Shown piece after piece: positions 55,922 through 64,000 of a stretch of DNA of 64,000 bases. A program made the translations under genes and the position numbers. Each line of letters starts with the position of its first letter. The first letter of the stretch is position 1. The notes under the pieces are model-generated. The model was given only the letters and a program-made list of their open reading frames with translations, had not been told where the DNA came from and did no database searches. This stretch comes from [Phialemoniopsis] sp. UDSM-2020 (Eukaryota > Ascomycota > Sordariomycetes > Thyridiales > Thyridiaceae), in NCBI GenBank assembly GCA_018873225.1, contig JAEILZ010000007.1, forward strand, positions 186,001 through 250,000. The letters run 5' to 3'.

Positions 55922-57375
55922 ATGGCCGGCACAACAATCAACAACCCACCCCTCGCCTTCAACCCCTTCGCCTACAAGCCACAGGTTAGTTGACTCTCTC
56001 TTGTCTCTTCTCAGTCCCCTCCATTCCCCGAACACAACCCTACCCAACCCAGATCCTTTCCTCCCATCTCCGCTTTTTCCTGCCATCGGGTCAAATAGGC
56101 GTCGACGTCATTAAACACCCTTCTATCATTGGACCCAACACCAGTCCCCTTCCCCCCTGCCCTCGCATCCGGCTACCCACCTGGACCAGCCCGGGCATGG
56201 CAGTGGGGTTACTCTACTCAGCTTCTCGCTGCTCTCTTTTTCCCTCCTTCTCACTTATACCATACATATACACCCGAACAATACAAAGGGACCCAGGACC
56301 CCCAGGCTAACCTTTCTCCCCTTTCTCTCCTCTTATACAGACCTACGCCAACTTCTCTCCCGCCACACTCTACGTCAGCCCCCTCGAGGACTACACCGCA
56401 GCAGACCTGACCTCGGACTCGGCGCCGTCCCCCGGGTCTCCCGTCTCTCCCATGTTCGCCGCCCCCTACGCCCTGCCTATGGACAATGACTGGCTCTCCT
56501 GGGGCGACAAGGCCCAGCAAATCTCCAACGCCTTTGTCCGGCCCAACGACCCTTACGACAGCCCCATCCTGTCCTCCGTCCCCGCTCGGAGCGTATCCGT
56601 CAGCCCGGCCATCAACCCGCTCGACTTGACCAACAACGGTGTCATTCCCGACGACATTGTTCCCTTTGGCCAGGACGGCCTCAACGACAACATCCCGCTC
56701 TTCCAGACTGCTCCCATTGTCTCCTCAAGACAACAACAGCAGCAGCAGACCGTCATTGCCCCAGCACAGATCCAGATCAAGCAGGAGCCTCAGCAACAAC
56801 AACAACCCGAGCCCCGCCGGTCCGCCCGGGCCAGCCAGCAGCAGCAGCAACGCAAGCTCAAGCGCAAGTCCACCGCCAGCTCGGCGTCCTCGCGGTCCTC
56901 CGCATCACCGCCGCCAGCTGCCTCGCGCCGCAAGGAGGCCTACACCAGCACCTCACCACCCACGACGGGCGGCGTCCTCGGCCCCAAGAAGACGGCGCAC
57001 AACATGATCGAGAAGCGCTACCGCACCAACCTCAACGACAAGATCGCCGCCCTGCGCGACGCCGTGCCCGCCCTGCGCGTCATGGTGAACCGCGCCGAGC
57101 AGGACGACGGTGCCGCCGACGCCGACGACTTTGCAGCGCAGGTCAAGCGCGAGGGCTCGCTCGAGGAGCAAAACGGCGAGGACCTCGGCGGCCTCGCGCC
57201 GGCGCACAAGCTCAACAAGGCGACCATTCTGAGCAAGGCGACCGAGTACATCTCGCACCTCGAGCGCAAGAACCAGATGCTCGCCGACGAGAACGCGAGC
57301 CTCAAGGGCCGCGTCGAGGGCTTCGAGATGATGATGATGAGCCGCGGGGACGAGCGGGATTGCCTGTGGGCTTGA
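55922..57375 (+). CDS. bHLH transcription factor of SREBP type without membrane segments (SrbB-like)
   Basis: 365 residues from exons 55922-55984 and 56341-57375. The intron is 356 bp, the longest in the window, with a GCTAAC branch site and TTATACAG acceptor. It joins AYKPQ to TYANFSPATL in phase 0. The centre holds glutamine tracts (RQQQQQQTVIAP, RASQQQQQRKLKRK). The DNA-binding region KKTAHNMIEKRYRTNLNDKI (about 238-257) has the tyrosine in the basic helix (EKRYR) that marks the SREBP class. The loop is long and acidic, and helix 2 is LNKATILSKATEYISHLERK followed by a zipper-like NQMLADENASLKGRVEGF. There is no transmembrane helix, unlike SrbA/Sre1, so it resembles the soluble SrbB type. 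Known SREBP factors control sterol and hypoxia genes; that role here is inference. The very 3' end is short, leaving no room for other domains. Confidence 0.88.
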
Positions 57376-57847
57376 ACGAAAAGCGTATGAGAGGTGTTTC
57401 TCTGTACTATTACGACATTTTGGCTTGATTTTTCTTTCGGAGTTTTGGCTACAAAAAGAAAAAAGAACCGGTGCACGGCATTGCTTTTTACGACGGCGTT
57501 TGGGAGCAGGACCGGCAAACATCATCATCTATTCCATCATGTCTCCACGAGACTGACTGTTTGAATATTGGGGACATGACTCTCGATTACGGCTATATGT
57601 TTGCTCCAAAGGAGCGCCGCCGACCTTTTATGAAAAAGGAGACTTCGATCTTTTGCTTGGATATTGGGGTTTGTCTGCTTTTGGGATACCAGCACCGATA
57701 CCACCACTTTACTGCCTTTTTTGCAACATAGATAGCTGGGGATGCATGTCAGTGATACTGAATGCCATTGATTCCCCCGTAATGAAAGAAGAAACCGAAA
57801 AAAGGTTTCTGTATCATACACCACGACTCCAGGCGGTGCCACTTGAA
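57376..57847. other. Convergent 3' spacer
   Basis: Between the bHLH and ankyrin-gene stop codons. Probable 3' untranslated sequences only. Confidence 0.4.
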
Positions 57848-59010
57848 TCAACTCTGTCCTGTGTGTCTAGTGAACACTTCCATCACATCCGCACGGCCAG
57901 CCTCCCTCGCGAGGTCTAAAGGGGTCCTGCCAAAGAAATCCCGTCTGACCTCGGCTCTGTGTCGAAGCAAGAAATCCACCACTTCCGGTAATCCGTACTC
58001 GGCGGCAACATGCAGCAGTGTCCTGTTCGGGACGGCGTCTTCTCTCGATCGAGGCATGCTCGCGTCACCTCCAGGGATCCAGTTGATGTTGTCCACCCCG
58101 TACTCGAAGAGCAGCTCGATAAAGCGCAGCTCTCTGGTGGCCGCTTGCTCCAGCAACATGTGGCGGGTGAGTCCGTCCGCCGGGGTGCAAATGTTGAGCG
58201 CGTAGTCGAGCAGCTCGTATCGCCCGTGCATGACTGCGGCGAACGCGGCGGATCCTGTGATCTCGATGTCGTGTTCTAGTAAGAGGTTAGAGAGCTGCTT
58301 GCCCGCGTCGGCCGAGGCGCTGGTGGCTGTCCAGGCCTGCATATATTGTCGCGGAACTGTCCATCCACTGCGGATCATAGTCACCCAGATCTCGCACCCG
58401 TTATCGGACTGTCCGGCTAATGCACCGTGACCGTACGCCTTGTGCCCTTCAAAGGCAAGAGCTGGACCTCCGAGGGTCTGGGAACCCTTGTCGGCACCGA
58501 ACAGCAGATCATGACCTGGTGCGGGTGGTGCAGAAGTGACCATGTCTCTGACCAAGCTGCGGTTTCCTGCCTGGAGCGCTGTCGCTACGATGATCTGGTA
58601 TAACAGCGGAGTGGACAGTATAGAGCTTTCAGGAGCTTCAATGGTACGCAAATGCTCGAGAGTTGCAGTTCTGCTTTGTAATATCATCTGGAGCAGTGTG
58701 GCCTCGAGCTCTGATGACTCTCAATCAGGTCAGCTCGATTTTAGAGGGTTCATCACTTGAACAGGAACAGAGACGGACCTTCGGAGATTGGATTTTTACC
58801 ATGCAACATGCATACCATGACTGCTGCACTTGTCAAGTCTCTCTCGGACCAGAATATCACTTCTTTATCGTTGATTTGAGCATCCTCATCATGGCGTATG
58901 TCACGGGTAATATGCCGTAGACTGTTCCTTAGATGAACCTCGAGGGAGATACGGCCATATTTGTGGGCATCCCAACTTCCAAAGAAGCATTCCGAGTGAC
59001 GCTCTCGCAT
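57848..59010 (-). CDS. Ankyrin-repeat protein
   Basis: 360 residues from exons 59010-58800 and 58719-57848. The 80-bp intron joins MLHE to SSELEATLLQ (phase 1). The C-terminal third contains clear ankyrin repeats: RTLLHVAAEYGLPEVVDFLL, FGRTPLDLAREAGRADVMEV and weaker ones before (FIELLFEYGVDNINWIPGG). The N-terminal helices are degenerate repeats. It may be a scaffold protein; fungal ankyrin proteins of this kind are numerous and rarely characterised. There is no NACHT, F-box or other partner domain in this model. The N-terminal exon is less certain, because the ATG at 59010 is simply the first in frame and the gene could begin further upstream. It lies 184 bp from the GNAT gene on the same strand. 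Confidence 0.72.
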
Positions 59011-59193
59011 GGCAAGTCATCAATCTTTGAGAGTTACTGGATGTGAACAAGGTCGAGCTTCGTTCAAGAAAATGAGCGGGGAACGGAGAGGGGTAAATCT
59101 ATCATCTATTCGTTATGAGAAAACGCTGTCCCCGGGCTCGATGTATGCATATCAAACCAGCCATATTGAACCAGGCCATATCAAACGCTAGAT

Positions 59194-59694
59194 CTAAGTC
59201 TTCTCCTTCTTCTTCCCCTCCTCGGTCTCCAGCACCATGCCCAGCTCGTTCCACCTCATCCCCTCGATAAACCCATTGCGCTCGTACAGCCTCTTGCCCG
59301 GCGGATCAGCCATGAGACTCACATACGTCTCGCCCTCCGCCGCGCGCTCGTGTATGCGCGCCAGCAGCTGCTTGAGCACGACGTCGCCGAGCCCCTTGCG
59401 CTGGTGCGCCGGCAGCACGGCCATGTCGGCGATGACAAAGTACCACGAGCCGTCGCCAATCACGCGGCCCATGCCGATAGGCTCGGGTGTCGCGGAGGGA
59501 GACGAAGGGTCCGTGTAGGTGATGTAGACGCCGTACCAGCTCCCCGCAGCGTAGACGGCGGCCTGGGCGGGCGTGCGCGGGGATAGCCCGGACTCGGCGC
59601 GGAGGCGCATGTAGGTCTCCGGAGCGGGGTAGCCCTCCACTAGGGCGTAGCCTGCGGGGAGGGCAGCGGCGGTGGGTGCGGAGGGGGTGCTCAT
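59194..59694 (-). CDS. GNAT-family N-acetyltransferase
   Basis: Transfers acetyl from acetyl-CoA to an amine; substrate unknown. 166 residues, single exon, which is a normal GNAT length. The fold is read from the beta4 strand region WYFVIADMAVLPAHQRKGLG: MAVLPAHQRKGLG is the acetyl-CoA pyrophosphate loop (Q/RxxGxG/A variant), followed by DVVLKQLLARIHERA. The C-terminal YERNGFIE block is the usual strand with the aromatic GF(I) motif. There is no targeting signal, so cytosol is likely. It is preceded on the same strand by the AA8-like gene (spacer 417 bp). Confidence 0.9.
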   Translation of the reverse strand: MSTPSAPTAAALPAGYALVEGYPAPETYMRLRAESGLSPRTPAQAAVYAAGSWYGVYITYTDPSSPSATPEPIGMGRVIGDGSWYFVIADMAVLPAHQRKGLGDVVLKQLLARIHERAAEGETYVSLMADPPGKRLYERNGFIEGMRWNELGMVLETEEGKKKEKT

Positions 59695-60111
59695 CTTGAC
59701 TGGTAGAACGGTGGATGTTGTGTTTTTAAAAGGGTGGCTATCGTGGTGGAGAGGTAGGATTTGAAGACGAGGCGGTAGGCGGGGGAGATGTGTTCAAGCT
59801 GTCAGACCGCTCCGCGCGGAAGCCGAAGCCGAGACCGATCGTGCAGCTCCGCGTCGATCCGGCCCCGCGCGCGCATATATGCACCGCACCACTAGTTTGC
59901 ATGGATCCGGATGAATTTCTGATATCTCGAATGAAATGCAATTGCATGTATAGCGAGTGTTTTGAAGAAAGTACAGTAAGTAGTAGCTTAGACAATTTCT
60001 TTCTTTTCCTTTTCTCGGCTCCCTGGAGAGAAAGCGCCGAGTCCGCTCAAGAGAAAATACCGTGACAGACGTCACACTTGCTTTTGAAAAACATCATCCC
60101 CAAGACACAGT
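59695..60111. other. Spacer upstream of the GNAT gene
   Basis: Includes GCGCGCATATATGCAC near 59869-59884 and a TTTTTAAAA element near 59728, which may serve the GNAT promoter. No gene is supported. Confidence 0.4.
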
Positions 60112-61417
60112 TCAAGCCTGCTGCTGCTCCGCCGCAGCACCCTCGGCCTCATCCCAGCCTCCGCGCCCACCGCCAAATCCACCACCTCCTCCGCCGCGAC
60201 CACCACCACGTCCGCCGCCTCCCCATCCGCCCCAGCCGCCCTCACCCTCGCCTTCACCTTCATCGCCCCACCACCACTCATCATCATCACCCTCATCACA
60301 CCACGATGGAGGATTCCACCCGCTACACGGGTCGCGCGACGTCGTGGGCCGCGAGCCGGGGATGCTGCGCGTCGGCTGCCCGCTTCCGGGACGAGTCACC
60401 GTCACCGTGACCGTGACAGGACCGCCGGGCCGCTGCGTCGTGCGCAACGTCGTCGTAGGGCGGCCAGGCTGGATCGTCGTGCGTGAGGTCGGGCGCCCGC
60501 CACCGCCACCAATGACGGTCGGCGTGAAGCTGCTGATGCTCGTGGTCGGGCGCGGCGGGAGCACCGTCACGCTGGTCCGGACCGTTGTCGGGCCTTCCTC
60601 GGGGGGAGGAGGGCGGATGATAGTCGATGTCGTGGGCTGCAGGACCGTGGGGCCGGCGATGCTCGTCGCCGACGGCGGGGGAGGGTCGTCGGCCGGCTGC
60701 TGGCCGGACTGCAGGAAGAGGACGTACCGGCGGAACTTGTTGGACGAAACGCGCGCGGCGCCGAGGTCCTCGGCGAAGGGGGCCGCGTCGGCCACGGCGA
60801 GCGGTGCCTCGGCGGACGATGATGCCTTGTCGCCGACGGCCCAGAGGAGATTGTTGACGGCCGTCGGGTTCAGGGAGGAGGCCTCCCAGGAGCTGCAGCC
60901 GGCGCAGAGGAGGTCGGCTGTCCAGTGGGTTGCGTTCTTGGAAGATGCCAGGACGGTGTAGGCTGCGCCGGCGAAGGGGGCGGAGAGGTCGTCGCCGCTG
61001 TGCGGTGTTGTCAGCATCTTTGACTTTTCCCTTCTGTTCCGGCGAGAGCACGATGCAGATAAAGACATTGACTTACTTGGCCCAGCGGGAAGAGGCCACG
61101 ACAGCGTCGCCATTGGGATATGCCACGGCCAGGGGGCTGCCCTTGAGGCTGCCGCCCCAGGCGATGCCCGCCCAGCCGACCTTGGCGGGCGCCACGATCT
61201 GCAGGAGCACATCAAAGGGCGCCTGGGCCACGTCGGGGATGGCGATGCGGTAGAGCACGCCCGACGACGCCGCATACTCGGAGTAGCAGACGCTCTGCTC
61301 GCCGGTGCTGCAGTACTTACCGCTCGCCGGGGCGGCGGCGGCGGGATCCTGGGCAGTGACGGCCCGCGCCGCGAGAAGGGGCAGCACGGCGGCTGCGAGG
61401 GTGCGTAGATGGCCCAT
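60112..61417 (-). CDS. Secreted DOMON/AA8-like protein lacking heme-ligand residues, with G/W-rich acidic tail
   Basis: 408 residues from exons 61417-61077 and 60997-60112 (79-bp intron, phase 2). A signal peptide (MGHLRTLAAAVLPLLAARAV) leads into a domain like the cytochrome domain of cellobiose dehydrogenase: SGVLYRIAIPDVAQ, APAKVGWAGIAWGGSLKG, NGDAVVASSRWANG, NATHWTADLLCAGCSSW. In CDH the heme iron is bound by a Met in the GG-x-M turn and a His downstream. Here the turn is GGSL (Leu91). The mature protein has no methionine at all and only one histidine (His138, in the THW segment). So a normal b-type heme site seems impossible. After the domain come Thr/Pro/Val-rich repeats (VTVTVTVT), then an acidic, Trp/Gly-rich tail (DDDEWWWGDEGEG, GGGRGGG runs). 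Probably secreted and wall-associated. Function unknown. Confidence 0.85.
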
Positions 61418-62644
61418 GTTTGTTAAGACAAGGGGGGTTCCGGGGAGAATACCGGTATACGCGAGAAGGACTGGCTCGGCACAGGTAAGAAAGGAGAAAG
61501 GGAGTAAAGGGGAGGGAGGGTGGCAAGTGATGCCACCTTTATGCCAAGTGAACAACTATCGTGAAGAACGACCTCCGGTGAGTGGACTCATCAGCAGAGC
61601 ATGGGGCCTATGGGTGCTGTCCCTGCCGTGATGAGGTGCCCGCGGATAATGGGGAAACAAGATCCGCCACGATGCGGAGATTTGTTATATTGCTTCTTGG
61701 TATCGCTTGCGTCGCCTCCAGACGCCAAGACCGAACACTATTGTTCTCTGGCTCTTCTTTACTGCATGTTCGAGTCTTGCGGCCAATGAACGCCGTGAAT
61801 ATGGTCTGAATGACTATACTTTCGCTCCGGCCTTCCTCCCGTGCCCAGCGGACCATGATCCCGATTCGCGAGACCATGTACCAGGGATATCAAGTTCTAG
61901 ACCACGAAACATTGACAAAGATCACGGTAGGAAGTTCTCGATCTCTGTGGGGGATTGTTGACCCGGCTCGAGGTTGGCCCGAGTTTGGATGTAAAGGGTA
62001 AAGTCGAGCCGGCAATTGCGTTTCGATCTCCCGGCAAAAGGAAGCGATATTAAGGCACGGCCGTTTTGACAGTCCGGGGAAATGCATAGATGCTGGGGTT
62101 TTTAAGAAATGTTTATATAGGTCTCTCTATATCACCGTCTTATAGCTTTGTGATCCAAGCTTGGCCCTTGACAGCTTGTCATCTGTTTCTCTAACCGAGG
62201 TGGACTCGTAGCCTGTGAACAACATGTTGTGCAACGAAGAATATATGGATGTAGCCAGATGAAGAACCAGGCAAACGCAATGCCAATGCCATGGCCGGGA
62301 GCAGTATTCCTGGTAATCACGCGATTCAAACGCCAAGCTCGTTACTTGTTGCGACGGCCTCACCAGGAAGCACGCCAGAGGCCGTATACTACGTTACTTC
62401 GTGACCATTATGACGATGTTACTGCCGCTGGCCGTCTGCTGTGTTGTTGAATACTTCCAACAGGATGACACGGTCATCTCGAACGCTTCATGTGGCTGCA
62501 TAGATCAGAAGCTCTGGGACATATTCAAGTTGGAGAGAAGAACACGGTTTTGCTACTGAACTGCTTCTCTATATTGGCATGATCATAAGCATGCTTTCGT
62601 AATCGTCAAGATTTGTAGTATCAGGTCGCTAAAAGACCAGCGGC
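61418..62644. other. Spacer upstream of the AA8-like gene
   Basis: About 1.2 kb with the AA8-like gene promoter on its left and the 3' end of the Lunapark gene on its right. No gene is supported. A CATAAAGG element on the minus strand (about 61533) could be its TATA box. Confidence 0.4.
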
Positions 62645-63955
62645 TCATTTCTTAGATTTGAGCTTTCGCTTCTTCAGCCCTGTTGCCTCTTCGCCACCTG
62701 CATCCTGCTCTTTTCTCTCCACCGCATCGTCATCGAACTGTGATTCGTCAAACTCGGCAGCAGATTCGGCGGAATCGTCCGCACCCCGTGACTTGTTCTC
62801 AAGAACCTCCTTGAGGATCTTCTTGCCTTCGTCCATCTCGCCGTTCAGAGTACCACAGCCCATGCATTTCCATGTGCCGATCTCGGAGAGCACCTTGGTC
62901 CCGGGTGGAGCCTGGCCGTTGACAAGCCGACACCTACTGCAGATAAGTACGATGCGGTTCTTGGGCGCCGTCTCATCTTCACCGAGCAGTAGGTCCATGA
63001 TGCGATCGTACCAGTGTCCTTCCGCAGGGCCTTGGTAAGCGGGAGCGTATTGTTGCGTGCCAGGGATCATAGGAGGAGCCCCCTCTGGACCAAACGCATT
63101 GGGCGCAAACTCGGCTGATGGCTCCATGTCGTGGACCTGAAAGCCGGGGCCTACGGGAGTGCCGCGTACCGAGCCCATGTGCACACTCTGGGGAGTCCCG
63201 GGATGAGAAGCGAGAGAGCCTCGTGTGTCGCTGCGAGGGATATTGGCCGTGGGAGGAGGAGGGAGGTTGGTCCGCTGTGGTGTGCCTGGTTGCCCATGCG
63301 CCCCAGCCTTTCCTTTGCCGCCCTGTTTCTGATCACCATCCTCCTTCCCTTTCGACTTGGGCTTTGCGTCGGCGCCGCCATACTTCTCGAGGAGCTCTTG
63401 CGTCGAGTCGTATTTTGTTGCGGCCTTGAGCTTGCTGATCGTAGTAGCGCGCTCATTTTGCTGGACTTTAAGCTTTGCACTGAGGGATTCGGTGCGGAAG
63501 TTGAAGTATGCGGCGAGGATGGTACGGGTGCCATAGATGCTAGAGATGCCGTTAGCTGTTGACTTTTGCGGGCGAGCTATGGCATGTTTACTCACGCAAC
63601 CGGACCTCCAGCCAAGCCCGTCCATTCCCAAGTCCCTAGGTTCTTCCAGCCCACAACCAAGACAAGAACTATCGCATATACTAGATATGCAAACGAGAGG
63701 TAGAGTGTCCATAGAACCTTGACGCGCCGCGAGGTGGATCGAGTCTTGTCGAGCTGGGCCTGAGTGGCGGTGATCTTTGTGGCGAGCGAAGACAAGGCCT
63801 TTTCGAAAGAAGCCGGCGAGGAGTCATCTCCCTGCGCATAGATTGTTAGAAGAGAGTTATATAGAGTGGATGAAAGTATGCAGAAGCTTGTGAATGAAGG
63901 GCAAGACGCAGAGGTCAAGGTGAGAACTTACCCGCCAAGGCCAGAGAGAAACCAT
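62645..63955 (-). CDS. LNP1: Lunapark-family ER membrane protein
   Basis: Stabilises three-way junctions of the tubular endoplasmic reticulum. 384 residues from exons 63955-63932, 63831-63596 and 63539-62645. The first exon encodes only MVSLWPWR, a hydrophobic start; introns are 100 and 56 bp. A coiled coil (SFEKALSSLATKITATQAQL) leads to a transmembrane hairpin region (KVLWTLYLSFAYLVYAIVLV and GLAGGPVAIYGTRTILAAYF). A second coiled coil (LSAKLKVQQNERATTISKLK) and a disordered linker follow. Last is the Lunapark zinc ribbon CSRCRLVNGQAPPGT ... GTWKCMGCGTLNG, with four cysteines in C2-C2 spacing, and a Lys-rich C-terminus. All three features and their order match Lnp1/Lunapark. The protein has both N- and C-terminal parts in the cytosol in known members. 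Confidence 0.94.
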
Positions 63956-64000
63956 GATCACGGCCTCAACCCGGTGAGGGGCGAGCCGATTGCTTCTGCT

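Noticed and set aside
60062..60961. 299-codon + strand frame over the AA8-like gene
   Set aside because: Antisense shadow of the Thr/Pro/Gly-rich region. Low-complexity proline and arginine runs only.

Overview
The window is nuclear DNA of a filamentous ascomycete (Pezizomycotina, most likely Sordariomycetes). The genes are monocistronic. Most carry one or more short introns (about 47-125 bp) with GTRNGT-type donors, CTNAY-like branch points and YAG acceptors. Coding sequence is GC-rich, while spacers are poorer and pyrimidine-rich before start codons. The protein content is also typical of the group: a SAGA Spt8 subunit, Lunapark, GH17 BtgC, a guanyl-specific ribonuclease, a DUF3425 bZIP-like factor, a HET-domain protein and a fungal NLR. 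I support 24 protein genes. I found no complete tRNA or rRNA gene, no intact transposon and no CRISPR array.

Layout. 1-13.9 kb: a coiled-coil protein, Spt8, a long UPF1-like/NFX1-type helicase of the ZNFX1/Hrr1/SAD-3 class (RNA silencing) and a secreted T1-family ribonuclease. 15.6-19.1 kb: an SDR oxidoreductase with an unusual repeated promoter motif, a bZIP-like/DUF3425 regulator and a small hydrophilic protein. 19.1-22.9 kb: a gene-empty spacer. 22.9-27.3 kb: membrane-anchored GH17 glucanase and a conserved nuclear-type protein. 27.3-32.7 kb: a head-to-head pair, NACHT-ankyrin NLR and HET-domain protein, sharing a 333-bp spacer. 32.7-34.7 kb: AT-rich, repeat-bearing gene-free DNA. 34.7-40.9 kb: a secreted alpha-carbonic anhydrase with a large insertion, a 3-kb spacer and a seven-exon secreted phosphoesterase/phospholipase C. 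41.2-50.5 kb: an unknown protein, a D-2-hydroxyacid dehydrogenase divergent from a sugar-porter MFS gene, an FAD monooxygenase and a secreted histidine acid phosphatase. 51.8-57.4 kb: a disordered basic protein and an SREBP-type bHLH factor without membrane segments. 57.8-64 kb: an ankyrin protein, a GNAT acetyltransferase, a DOMON/AA8-like secreted protein that seems unable to bind heme in the usual way, and Lunapark.

How the genes may work together. Most are housekeeping or secretory genes with no shared pathway. The strongest candidate for a system is the divergent NLR/HET pair. HET and NACHT, which are fused in HET-E/HNWD incompatibility proteins, are here on two separate genes with a common promoter region, as expected of a two-component self/non-self or cell-death module. 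A weaker candidate is the hydroxyacid dehydrogenase/MFS/FAD-monooxygenase neighbourhood, which looks like a small catabolic group.

All exon boundaries were read by eye from splice signals and checked for reading-frame continuity. Functional names rest on motif recognition without database searches.
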